47,871 nt of DNA from assembly GCA_030611885.1 (NCBI GenBank), contig JAUWOY010000024.1:1-47871 (forward strand), written 5' to 3'. This stretch comes from Chloroflexota bacterium. Its GTDB lineage: Bacteria > Chloroflexota > Anaerolineae > VGOG01. Every line of letters begins with the position of its first letter. Position 1 is the first letter of the stretch. A program made the position numbers and the translations under genes. The notes beneath the pieces were generated by a model. It was given only the letters and a program-made list of their open reading frames with translations. It was not told the DNA's origin and searched no databases. Positions 39,801 through 47,147 of this stretch are shown here, piece by piece.

Positions 39801-40136
39801 AGAAAACTCATCGAGTGCCTGAATGAGGAAGAGAAGAAAGCAATCGGGAAACCAAAGGACAAGATTCAGGTCAAAACAGTACACAGTTTCAAAGGGCTGG
39901 AAGCAGAAATAGTCATTTTAGTGCGTGCCTGCGAAGATGATTACCCTCTTATCCATCCAGATAATGCCTTGTTCACCATCTTCGGGCGCAATGAAGCCGA
40001 TACCATTGACGAGGAAAAGCGGCTTTTCTACGTTGCGTTGACCAGAGCTAAGGAAAAGTTATACATCTTGACAGAACGAGGCCGTGAGTCTCCTTTTTTG
40101 CGTGGGCTGCCTGCCTATGACAGGTTGAACAAATGA
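36882..40136 (+). CDS. Membrane-anchored, tandem-repeat UvrD/helicase IV-like protein with nuclease-like insert
   Basis: Up to 1084 residues. Order: TM helix at about 27-50, an outside loop, TM helix at about 91-117; then four repeats of 50-60 residues (each near KANYLAKIEEALxHxEFERA ... LHEExKERYPDATIPDFE) starting at nt 37249, 37429, 37600 and 37753. A superfamily 1 helicase follows: Walker A GARAGSGKT (about 410), IDEYQDFS (about 797), VGDDWQAINAFAGSE, VHSFKGLEAE and FYVALTRAKEKLY. The DDWQAI motif and final SPFLRGL fit helicase IV (HelD). Between motifs Ia and II, HPDFSIFY ... YIIEHWG (about 592-610) resembles a PD-(D/E)xK nuclease core. The start is uncertain (GTG 36882 or GTG 36960; no good ribosome site). 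It is A+T-richer than its flanks and lies between two gene fragments: likely acquired, possibly defence. Confidence 0.8.
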   Translation: MSWQCFGGGRKETKRGGAQTSTGNRIVYGLAGLVVLVVIVVMLDLACMMTLDMRLTEVPRRAVAIVTGEWQAHQPNPVALAPEEATPTPIVWAPLWILLGLTQLAGIALLYGLALWLSKGREKANYITKITTEVEEALKHFEFERAERLHEELKERYPDAIIPDFEARLHKARKEHKRAKEQEKANYLAKITFEIEEALRHYEFERANQLHEELKERYPDATIPDFEVRVRKAHEVCEQVKANYLARIEEALKHCEFKRANRLYEEFKERYPDATIPNLEIRVRKAREECERANYLAKVEEALRRFEFERADQLHEEFKERYPDATTPDFEDRIRKAHGLFDLLKGKLKCFYFATADELFRGTPYFAREKYENLKKHYIEQYVSEHLPSLPINNEQAKALANTSDNLLVGARAGSGKTRLIAYRAALLLQEGVQNLDKLMILAFNRDAATEIRNRIQREFGFARFGNARTFHSLAHRLVLPKETLLFDEGGNSLFTKKLSLFIQDVLTSIINPAFCEQMYTMFREEVAEVEEPGQMLSEEKYYTYRRSIRQPTLRGELIKSVGEKWIADFLFEHDIRYRYEELYFWDGKHYHPDFSIFYGQETYIIEHWGIDENHREKSPLWPSGKTWEEYRQEMRRKRDYWRKKDDVVLIETSIVDKRPGREHFEAVLKQRLENVGIICNKLPQKQLHEKVQRDHLIRFAKMITQFIQNAKKKGLSPSQMQSKIHAYEPRDERESTFLQLATRVYEKYEQEKQKQNRIDFDDLLMQAAQRVHETEGRCSIRIDHQRDIPMNDLRWIMIDEYQDFSPLFYQLIQSIRRYNPSVRLFCVGDDWQAINAFAGSELTFFERFEEWIGNAEITHLLINHRSQAKIVENSNALMDGGPKAVSLPSKRGGLVKPEPIDDIRIELRENEEAYRADERFYFFNRGKSVNVMASKYAKRCYQIITDPENIGKTVAILSRTNKLHSVSLEDFQRKLIECLNEEEKKAIGKPKDKIQVKTVHSFKGLEAEIVILVRACEDDYPLIHPDNALFTIFGRNEADTIDEEKRLFYVALTRAKEKLYILTERGRESPFLRGLPAYDRLNK

Positions 40137-40226
40137 GAGATTGTTACAATCAGCAGCGCTGCAGCCACCCGGCGGGTGATGCGCGCGTCGTTATCTGACA
40201 CATTTCTGGACTTCAAGGAGGAACAC

Positions 40227-40388
40227 ATGAACATCAGAAAAGTCGGAGTAGTGGGCTGCGGACTGATGGGGGCGGGCATCGCCCAGGTTGCGGCCCAGGC
40301 GGGCTACGACACCATCGCGCACGAGCTGAACGAGGAACTGCAGCGGCACGACCATAGGCAAACCCTCTCATCAGAATCTATCACATAA
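40227..40388 (+). pseudogene. N-terminal stump of a 3-hydroxyacyl-CoA dehydrogenase
   Basis: CAAGGAGG and ATG open a frame that reads VGVVGCGLMGAGIAQVAAQA, the NAD-binding Rossmann start of 3-hydroxybutyryl/3-hydroxyacyl-CoA dehydrogenases. After 38 or so residues it leaves the family and stops at 53 codons. The catalytic and dimerisation parts are missing. Its own ribosome site shows it was the true 5' end of a gene now deleted. Confidence 0.75.
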
Positions 40389-40413
40389 ACTCAAGAAGGA
40401 GGAACTAGCAACA

Positions 40414-41523
40414 ATGACAGACTCACGAGTTGACAAACTGGCCGATGTATTGGTCAACTACTCGGTTGCGGTGCAGCCGGGTGACAAGGTAATAGTGCAA
40501 GGAGATACCCCTAGCAACCCCTTGCTCAAGGCAGTCTACGCCACGGTGCTGCAGGCGGGAGGGCATCCGCTGATGTTGGTCAACCTGCCTGAGACAGAGG
40601 AACTGTTCTTCCGCCACGCTTCGGACGAGCAATTGCAGCACGTGCCCGAACCGCTCAAATTGGCCATCGAAACCTACGACGTCAGTATCGGCATCCGAGG
40701 TGCGGCGAACACCAAGGCCCTGAGCAACGTAGACCCGGCCAAGATGGTATTAAAAAACCAGTCGCGAGCGGAGATCATGCAAATCTACATGCAGCGCGCT
40801 GCGGCCGGTGAGTTGCGCTGGGTCGGCACGCTGTTCCCGACCAACGCCCATGCCCAGGACGCCGAGATGAGCCTGAGTGAGTACGAGGACTTCGTCTACA
40901 GTGCCTGCATGCCGGATATGGCTGATCCGGTGGGCTACTGGCGTCGCTTCTCGGCCTGGCAGCAGAAGATCGTGGACTGGCTTGAAGGCAAGGAGCAGGT
41001 GCGCGTCGTCGGCCCAGAGACAGAATTGCGCCTGAGCATCGCTGACCGCGTTTTCATCAACTGCGATGGCCACGTGAACATGCCCGATGGAGAGGTCTTC
41101 ACCGGCCCGGTGGAGGATAGCGTCGAGGGGCGCGTTTACTTCTCGTACCCGGCCATCTACCAGGGGCGGGAGGTGGCCGGCGTCCGGCTGTGGTTCGAGG
41201 GCGGCAAAGTGGTTAAGGCCAGCGCGGAGAAGAACGAGGCTTTCCTGCTCCAGATGCTCGACACCGACGAGGGCGCGCGGTACGTGGGAGAGTTCGCCAT
41301 CGGCACCAACAAAGGCATCACCCGTTTCACGCGGCAGATTCTCTTCGACGAGAAGATCAACGGCAGCTTCCACATGGCGATGGGCCGAAGCTATCCCCAA
41401 ACGGGTGGAAAGAATGTATCAGCGATCCACTGGGATATGATTTGCGACATGCGCGCGGGGGGCGAGATTTGGGTAGACGATGAGCTGCTGTACAAGGATG
41501 GGGAGTTTGCGATCGAGTTCTGA
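40414..41523 (+). CDS. M29-family aminopeptidase (AmpS/AmpT-like)
   Basis: 369 residues. The family pattern is clear: LVNYSVAVQPGDKVIVQGDT at the start, MPDGEVFTGPVEDSVEG and VGEFAIGTN with the metal-binding Glu residues, and FHMAMGRSYPQTGG ... HWDMICD with the His, Tyr and Asp ligands. M29 enzymes are cytoplasmic two-metal exopeptidases, first known from Thermus. AAGAAGGAGG lies ahead of the ATG. It follows a dehydrogenase stump and converges with the RNA helicase gene. Confidence 0.9.
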   Translation: MTDSRVDKLADVLVNYSVAVQPGDKVIVQGDTPSNPLLKAVYATVLQAGGHPLMLVNLPETEELFFRHASDEQLQHVPEPLKLAIETYDVSIGIRGAANTKALSNVDPAKMVLKNQSRAEIMQIYMQRAAAGELRWVGTLFPTNAHAQDAEMSLSEYEDFVYSACMPDMADPVGYWRRFSAWQQKIVDWLEGKEQVRVVGPETELRLSIADRVFINCDGHVNMPDGEVFTGPVEDSVEGRVYFSYPAIYQGREVAGVRLWFEGGKVVKASAEKNEAFLLQMLDTDEGARYVGEFAIGTNKGITRFTRQILFDEKINGSFHMAMGRSYPQTGGKNVSAIHWDMICDMRAGGEIWVDDELLYKDGEFAIEF

Positions 41524-41623
41524 TGTCTGGGCATGTGAATTCGGGCCGAGCCGCCCTCGCCTGGTTGGTCGGGCTGGCCTGCCAGGGCAGGCTGGCCGCT
41601 GCCAATGAGGGCTTTCGATGCCT

Positions 41624-42847
41624 CTAACGCATGGATCGCCAGCGGTCGGCCAGGCTTTGCGATTGAGTGGCCCGCTGCATCAGAGCCTTGGCTGAGGGCT
41701 TGGCCCACGAGGGCGTTGGCACGTCGTAATCGAACCCCAGCAAGGTCTTGCGCTCGATCTTGCGGCCCAACAGGTACTCGATCCGATAGATCAGCCCCTC
41801 GTCGTCGGGGGTGACGAGCGTGATGGCGTTGCCATCAGCATCGTATCGGGCGGTGCGCCCAATACGATGCACGTAATCCTCGGCGTGATCCGGCACATCG
41901 TAGTTGATCACGTGTGAGATCCCCTCTACGTCCAATCCCCGCGCAGCGATGTTCGTGGCGACCAGGACTCGGTGCTTGCCCGACCGGAACCCTTCCAGCG
42001 CAGATATCCGGTCCCGCTGCTTGAAATCCCCGTGAATGCAAGCCACGGCGATCCTGGCCTCGTGCAGTTGCCGGGTCACAATGTCGGCTTCTTGCTTGGT
42101 CCTGGTGAAGACCAGCATGCTACTGATTTCCATCCGCTCAAGCATAGTCACGAGAAGTTGAATCTTGAGGTGTTTGGGTACTGGGTAGAGAGCCTGTTGG
42201 ATCGCCTCGGGAGGACGGGCCAGATCTATCTCGATACTCACCGGGTCGCGCAGAAACTGACGGGCGAGAGCCGAAATCGTCGGAGGTATCGTGGCCGAGA
42301 AGAGCATGGTTTGGCGCTGACGGGGCATGCGGCTGATGATCTGTTTGATGTCGGGCAGAAAGCCCATATCCAGCATCCGGTCGGCCTCGTCTAACACCAG
42401 AATCTGCAAGTCGCTGAAGTTCACGTTCTTGCGGCGCATGTGATCCATCAGGCGGCCTGGTGTGGCGACAACTATGTCAACGCCCCGGCGTAGCTTGTCG
42501 GTTTGCTTTTTCATCCCGGCTCCGCCATATACGCAAACGCTGCGCAGTGAGGTGCGGGCGGTCAGTTTCTGGGTTTCCCCGGCGACCTGGATGGCCAACT
42601 CACGGGTCGGCTCCAGCACCACGACACGGGGATTCTTGGTCTTGGCTTGATCTCGCAGCAAGCGGTCCAACGCTGGCAGAAGAAAGGCCAACGTCTTACC
42701 GGTGCCTGTCTGGGCGCAACCGACGACATCGCGTTTCTGCAAACCAGGCGGGATGGCTTGGATCTGGATAGGAGTCAGTTCCTCATATCCCAGGGCTCTG
42801 ATTGTCTGTTGTAAAGGTGGGCTGAAATCTAACTCTGTAAAACGCAT
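41624..42847 (-). CDS. rhlE: DEAD-box RNA helicase, RhlE-like
   Basis: 407 residues with all DEAD-box motifs: Q motif (GYEELTPIQIQAIP), I AQTGTGKT, Ia PTRELA, Ib TPGR, II DEAD, III SAT, IV VFTRTK, V ARGLD and VI HRIGRTAR. The short basic-poor C-terminal tail after motif VI fits RhlE-type proteins of ribosome assembly or RNA turnover. Its minus-strand leader has a consensus promoter and, between promoter and start, an intrinsic terminator (see those entries), which suggests regulation by attenuation. It is divergent from the methyltransferase gene. Confidence 0.92.
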   Translation of the reverse strand: MRFTELDFSPPLQQTIRALGYEELTPIQIQAIPPGLQKRDVVGCAQTGTGKTLAFLLPALDRLLRDQAKTKNPRVVVLEPTRELAIQVAGETQKLTARTSLRSVCVYGGAGMKKQTDKLRRGVDIVVATPGRLMDHMRRKNVNFSDLQILVLDEADRMLDMGFLPDIKQIISRMPRQRQTMLFSATIPPTISALARQFLRDPVSIEIDLARPPEAIQQALYPVPKHLKIQLLVTMLERMEISSMLVFTRTKQEADIVTRQLHEARIAVACIHGDFKQRDRISALEGFRSGKHRVLVATNIAARGLDVEGISHVINYDVPDHAEDYVHRIGRTARYDADGNAITLVTPDDEGLIYRIEYLLGRKIERKTLLGFDYDVPTPSWAKPSAKALMQRATQSQSLADRWRSMR

Positions 42848-42916
42848 GAAACTCCTTTGATACTACTTGATTCACGCAGGTGTTTGACCTACGGGTTTGG
42901 GTTGATTTGGGTTGTC

Positions 42917-42951
42917 ACAAAAAACCGCCCCGATTGCGTGAATCGGAGCGG
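42917..42951 (-). terminator. Intrinsic terminator inside the rhlE leader (attenuator-like)
   Basis: Read on the minus strand: CCGCTCCGATT, loop CACGC, AATCGGGGCGG, then TTTTTTGTG. The 11-bp stem has one G-U pair. It lies between the minus-strand promoter (42991-43019) and the rhlE start (42847), about 70 bases before the gene, so it ends the leader RNA and not an upstream gene. No T-run exists in the + direction. Confidence 0.8.
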
Positions 42952-42990
42952 TGAGCGATGCCAAACCGATCAACTTAACTAACGACAGTA

Positions 42991-43019
42991 ATTATACCAG
43001 CGAACGGGATTCTTGTCAA
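42991..43019 (-). promoter_or_regulatory. Consensus sigma70 promoter for rhlE
   Basis: On the minus strand TTGACA, 17-bp spacer, TATAAT: a full consensus match. The transcript would start near 42984 and reach the attenuator-like hairpin about 35 bases later. Confidence 0.9.
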
Positions 43020-43032
43020 AACAAGCAGCCGC

Positions 43033-43061
43033 TTGCCTAATTGACCATCTTGCGCTATACT
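43033..43061 (+). promoter_or_regulatory. Probable promoter for the NotI-like restriction-modification genes
   Basis: TTGCCT, 17-bp spacer, TATACT on the + strand, back to back with the rhlE promoter. It lies about 120 bases before the methyltransferase start. The rest of the gap (43062-43179) shows no gene. Confidence 0.55.
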
Positions 43062-43179
43062 TGAGGCAACTGAGACAACGTCCGTGCCCCGTGCCCTAAA
43101 CACGCCACGCGGCAGCCAACCATCCTGACGGAACAACGGCTCGTGGATAAGAAAGACCTGACCGAACAGGAAACTGGTA

Positions 43180-45234
43180 ATGACCGAAAAGGCTGAATCT
43201 CCAACGAATCACGCCATTCGAGAGGCCCGACAGTTGGCCTTTGATGAACTATACCGCACCCCTCAAACAGAGTTCAGCCTGGTGATGGACGATTCCTTTC
43301 CTGAGAAGTTTGTTGATAAACTTTCCCGACTTGAGGTGTACAATAAGCATCTCTTCCGCCCCAATACCTATCTGCATAAATGGTGGGCGCGACGCTGTGG
43401 TTCTACCTTTCGCGCTATACTCAAACAGTTTGTGCCCAGCGTTAAACGTCGTGATTACTATGCGCCTGGTGGGTTAGAGGGCAAAATCGTGCTCGATCCA
43501 ATGATGGGCGGTGGCACAACCCTTCACGAAGCAATCCGGTTAGGCGCAAATGTTATCGGGGCAGACATAGATCCGATTCCAGTTGTCCAGGCTAGAGCTA
43601 CCCTCACTCAAGCAGCTTTGGGAGATCTACGGGCCGCTTTCAATCAGTTCTTTGCCGAGCTATATCGCGATTTGGGGCACTATTTCCAAACTGAATGTCC
43701 AACCTGCAAACAGACTCTGGACTTTCAGTACACACTCCACGGCCTGCGCAAATCCTGCGCTTGTGGAGAGGTTGTACAGATTGACCAATACGATTTGCGC
43801 CACGAGGCCGACCGCAAGATCCGCATCTGGCCGCAGAGTTGGGAGATCACTGACAGCCAAAACGGTCCCAGTGGTTCAGCGAAGACCACGCGCTTGATCA
43901 CCAAAGCTGAGAAGGCATGTCCAGTCTGTGGGCTGAAGTACCGGGAATTGCTCGATGTGCCATATTATGCTCGCTACGTGCCGATAGCGATTGTGGCAAC
44001 TTGTCCTGAGCATGGTCTATTCTTCCGCCCGCCTGGGGAGTCCGATTTGGCGCGAATTGACCAGACCGAAATACTGCGGGACGGGCTAGACTTCGGAGCA
44101 CTAGAGGATTTCACTGTGCAAGATGGCCCTAAGTCCGGCGATCTGATAAGGCGCAACATCAACTCGTATCTCGACGTTTTCTCATCTCGTCAACTGCTTT
44201 ACCTTCACCAGGCCATTCGACAATTGCGCGATTATGATGGGGTGATAAAACTCAACCTGGGCTTGCTCGTCTCCACCTCACTTGAGTTTAACTCCATGCT
44301 CTGTGGTTACAAGGGCTGGTACAAACGCCGACCAGGTGCTATTCGGCATGTTTTCTCCCTCCACGCCTATTCTTTCCCCTACACCGCTTTGGAGAACAAC
44401 CCCATCAATCGCCAAAAGTCTTCTGGCAATCTGCAACTGCTATTTCGTGATCGCATCGAACGTGGGCGCAAGTGGGCTGTGTCGCCAGTGGAACGAAGGA
44501 TTGGGCGCGATGGCAAAAGCCAGTTGATCAAGATACCAGGAGAAGTGGATGGCGGCATTGAGGTTCTTGACCAGACTGAACTGGCCAACGGGCGGCAAAC
44601 CTTTTGGCTCATTCACGGCGACTCACGAGACCTACCCGTTGACGATCATTCGGTAGATTTGATCGTGACCGACCCTCCCTACTACGACAGCGTACAATAC
44701 AGTAACCTGGGCGCTTTTTTCCGGGTGTGGCTGGCACGCTTGCTTCCTGACGAAGTCAATTGGACCTACAACGAAGCCCACAGCGCTGTTGCGACCAGAA
44801 CAACCGATGATAGCAATAGCTTCATGACGGCGCTGGCAGGCATTTTTGCTGAATGTGGGCGCGTACTCAAACGTGGTATGGGACGGATGGTATTTACGTT
44901 CCATCACTGGGATCCCAACGCCTGGGCAGAACTGACCATCGCCCTCAAAAGTGCTGGCTTCAGACTGATGAACGCCTACGCCGTGTTTTCAGAACATCCC
45001 ATCTCAGTACACATCAGAAATTTGAACGCGATCAGGCACGATAGCATTCTGGTTTTCGCTCTTGATGGAAGTGGGCCGACCGGTTCCTGGTCACCGTTAG
45101 AAGCTATTGACACCAATGACAGCGAAACCTTTTGTCGTCAATGTGGCATGACAGTAGGATGGCTGTTGGAAAGTGAACATTCAACGGTGGAAATTCGCAC
45201 CATTTGGAAGGAGCTTATGGGAGGAAAACGCTAG
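43180..45234 (+). CDS. Zinc-ribbon amino-methyltransferase (COG1743-like), partner of a NotI-like endonuclease
   Basis: 684 residues. AdoMet motif DPMMGGGTTLHEA (Asp 106) comes first and the catalytic DPPYYDS (498-501) late, with a large insert between that has CxxC knuckles (CPTCK, CACG, CPVCG, CPEHG), as in the adenine-specific DNA methylases containing a zinc ribbon. A HHWDPNAW strand follows. DPPY fits N6-adenine or N4-cytosine methylation. If the linked nuclease cuts a GC-only site as NotI does, N4-cytosine is the consistent choice; that is inference. The stop abuts the endonuclease ATG. The start has weak ribosome pairing (GGTA). Confidence 0.88.
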   Translation: MTEKAESPTNHAIREARQLAFDELYRTPQTEFSLVMDDSFPEKFVDKLSRLEVYNKHLFRPNTYLHKWWARRCGSTFRAILKQFVPSVKRRDYYAPGGLEGKIVLDPMMGGGTTLHEAIRLGANVIGADIDPIPVVQARATLTQAALGDLRAAFNQFFAELYRDLGHYFQTECPTCKQTLDFQYTLHGLRKSCACGEVVQIDQYDLRHEADRKIRIWPQSWEITDSQNGPSGSAKTTRLITKAEKACPVCGLKYRELLDVPYYARYVPIAIVATCPEHGLFFRPPGESDLARIDQTEILRDGLDFGALEDFTVQDGPKSGDLIRRNINSYLDVFSSRQLLYLHQAIRQLRDYDGVIKLNLGLLVSTSLEFNSMLCGYKGWYKRRPGAIRHVFSLHAYSFPYTALENNPINRQKSSGNLQLLFRDRIERGRKWAVSPVERRIGRDGKSQLIKIPGEVDGGIEVLDQTELANGRQTFWLIHGDSRDLPVDDHSVDLIVTDPPYYDSVQYSNLGAFFRVWLARLLPDEVNWTYNEAHSAVATRTTDDSNSFMTALAGIFAECGRVLKRGMGRMVFTFHHWDPNAWAELTIALKSAGFRLMNAYAVFSEHPISVHIRNLNAIRHDSILVFALDGSGPTGSWSPLEAIDTNDSETFCRQCGMTVGWLLESEHSTVEIRTIWKELMGGKR

Positions 45235-46122
45235 ATGACGAGAAGCACAGGTAACCGTCCAGCAGAGATTTTTGGATACCCAATCGGAAACCACTCAGCA
45301 GAGGCTGAAGACGTCCGTGAGAGACACTGGTGCCCGTTCGTGAATCGCCCTTGCAACAAGAAAAGTCGGCTGATTGATTACCCTTTTGGTGTCTGTTCTG
45401 CGGAGCACAATGGTGAAATCCATACGATCTGTCCGCGTCGTTTTGAGGAACGAGGCTCAATCGAAGGAGTATCCAGGGTCCTGGAGGACGTTGCCTTGCA
45501 CTACTTTGGTGATTTCAACAACACCATCGCGTTCCCTGAAGTCAGGCTGCCCAACGTGGGTAACATAGATTACGTTCTCGTCCGGCACAAACCAATGAGG
45601 CCTGAAGTGGAGGATTTTGTGTCTGTCGAGTTTCAATCTGATTCAACGACCAGTACAGGGGCATTGATTCAAGGGATACTTGATTTCTTTCAGGGTCGCG
45701 ATCTGCAAGAACAAACTTACAAATTCGGCATGAACACCTACGATTCCATCAAACGCGCCATAACCCAGTTGATGAACAAAGGCATTGTGTACGAAACCTG
45801 GGACACAAAATGCTATTGGGTGGTTCAAGAATACATTTATGCCAACCTGGTCAATCGGTATGGCTTCAAGGCGGAAGGGTTTTCATCTGAACATGCTTCG
45901 CGGTTTGCTCTGTATGATCTTGTTCACAGAGATGATCGCTTGTCCCTAATCCCAACTCGCTTCATTTCGACCACCGTAGACGAGGTGTACCAGGCAATGC
46001 GAAATAACCCTGGCCTACCCAACAAGGACGAATTCGTGCAGAAACTGAACACCAGGTTGCAGGCCAGGCTCAGTGTGCGGTTTAGTGAGACCAACAAGCG
46101 GGGGAGCAAAGGATTGCGGTAA
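45235..46122 (+). CDS. NotI-like type II restriction endonuclease
   Basis: 295 residues. The N-terminal block RPAEIFGYPIGNHSAEA, WCPFVNRPC, SRLIDYPFGVCSAEH and ICPRRF is the NotI family signature; Cys33, 40, 54 and 66 are the four ligands of its single iron site. The catalytic region is a PD-(D/E)xK variant: Asp112 in GNIDYVLV and E132-F-Q134 in VSVEFQSD, with Gln in place of Lys. NotI cuts GCGGCCGC; whether this homologue does is unknown. It starts on the base after the methyltransferase stop, so the two form a type II system. Confidence 0.88.
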   Translation: MTRSTGNRPAEIFGYPIGNHSAEAEDVRERHWCPFVNRPCNKKSRLIDYPFGVCSAEHNGEIHTICPRRFEERGSIEGVSRVLEDVALHYFGDFNNTIAFPEVRLPNVGNIDYVLVRHKPMRPEVEDFVSVEFQSDSTTSTGALIQGILDFFQGRDLQEQTYKFGMNTYDSIKRAITQLMNKGIVYETWDTKCYWVVQEYIYANLVNRYGFKAEGFSSEHASRFALYDLVHRDDRLSLIPTRFISTTVDEVYQAMRNNPGLPNKDEFVQKLNTRLQARLSVRFSETNKRGSKGLR

Positions 46123-46201
46123 GTGGGCGCGGGGAGCTACAGCTATAGTTGGGCGGCGATTATCGTGCTCAATGGGAATGATTGAACAAGGAGGAAGCAC
46201 A

Positions 46202-46867
46202 ATGAATACGCTAGAGGCAAGAGCCAATAACATCTTCGATCAGTTGAAGCAGGATGAAAGACTTGGTCGGTATGTTGATGGGACCTTATCTATTCCTAAA
46301 CCCTATCACGGCACAGGAGAGATAAGACTTATCGTGTTGGGGCAAGACCCAACGGTTAAGAATCCGCAAGGTCGCAAGACGATAAGAACCGTATTGAACC
46401 TGGATAGGAACCGTAGCGTCCGTGCTTATCTTGCAGGCGTATGCAATGGCTTGGGCATTCAGATAACCGAAAACGTGTATGCCACTAACCTTTACAAGAA
46501 CTTCTTTGTCCAGCCTCCTACCCAGATTTCAGAGATAGATATTTTTCAAGAATTCATAGGCTTCTGGCTGCCACTACTCAAAGAGGAATTAGAACCATTT
46601 GCAGGTACTCCAGTTGTCACTTTGGGAGAGCCAATACTTGCACCGCTGGTAGCTGAGAATGTATCGTCCAAGGTAAGAGACTATTGGGGATATGTCCCTG
46701 AATGGAAAGAGGGAAAGGCAAAGCCGTTTCAGTATCTCAAAAAAACCGATAATCAATTGGAGCGCACCATTTTCCCGTTTCCGCATCAGACGAGTCTACG
46801 AATGCAGTTTTACAAAGCACGGATGAGCGATTACATCTCATTTGTAAAGGCAATCGCTTTTTCATAG
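46202..46867 (+). CDS. Uracil-DNA glycosylase superfamily protein
   Basis: 221 residues. Motif A is IVLGQDPT (47-51), one residue off the GQDPY of family 1 uracil-DNA glycosylases, and motif B is FPFPHQTSLR with His195. LYKNFF and VVTLGEP fit the fold between. These proteins normally remove uracil or damaged bases; Thr in place of the Tyr that blocks thymine could widen the substrate. The frame is open from 46073, but CAAGGAGG before the ATG at 46202 is decisive. It lies 79 bases after the NotI-like gene and may be part of the same defence locus. Confidence 0.75.
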   Translation: MNTLEARANNIFDQLKQDERLGRYVDGTLSIPKPYHGTGEIRLIVLGQDPTVKNPQGRKTIRTVLNLDRNRSVRAYLAGVCNGLGIQITENVYATNLYKNFFVQPPTQISEIDIFQEFIGFWLPLLKEELEPFAGTPVVTLGEPILAPLVAENVSSKVRDYWGYVPEWKEGKAKPFQYLKKTDNQLERTIFPFPHQTSLRMQFYKARMSDYISFVKAIAFS

Positions 46868-46870
46868 AAG

Positions 46871-47014
46871 TGTGCCGTCCAACAACTCGCTGAAGCCGAC
46901 CGCCTAATCAAGATTCGACTTATTGCCGGCCTTGGCAGCGTGGAGTACGGCGCACCCACGGTCAAGAAGAACATCTCAGGCCTTGGGAGTGTAACCGGCC
47001 TGGGCAATCCCTAG
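46871..47014 (+). pseudogene. Unclassified 47-codon remnant with repeated GLGSV motif
   Basis: An open stretch without a start reads LIKIRLIAGLGSVEYG, then NISGLGSVTGLGNP and a stop. The repeated GLGSV is typical of beta-helix or DUF4097/bactofilin-like tails. The first 30 bases (GTCCAACAACTCGCTGAAGC and on) also look like the left end of an integron attC site (see findings). The two readings compete. Confidence 0.3.
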
Positions 47015-47066
47015 GGACGCCAAGAGTAGGACGCATGTCCGCATAAACGCTTGATTTGGGGGATTA

Positions 47067-47083
47067 TGCGGAAAAATTCCGCA
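47067..47083. repeat. Small perfect hairpin TGCGGAA-AAA-TTCCGCA
   Basis: Seven-base arms with a three-base loop in the leader of the radical SAM gene. Possible operator; nothing more can be said. Confidence 0.4.
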
Positions 47084-47147
47084 CAGTCGGTAGTTCGACA
47101 ATGTTAGATTTAATAAGCCTTATCATAAGCAATAGGGAGGTGAGCTG

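Noticed and set aside
46123..46201. Longer start for the glycosylase-like gene, at 46073 or 46160
   Set aside because: The extra residues have no family likeness and overlap the NotI-like gene; the ribosome site fits 46202.
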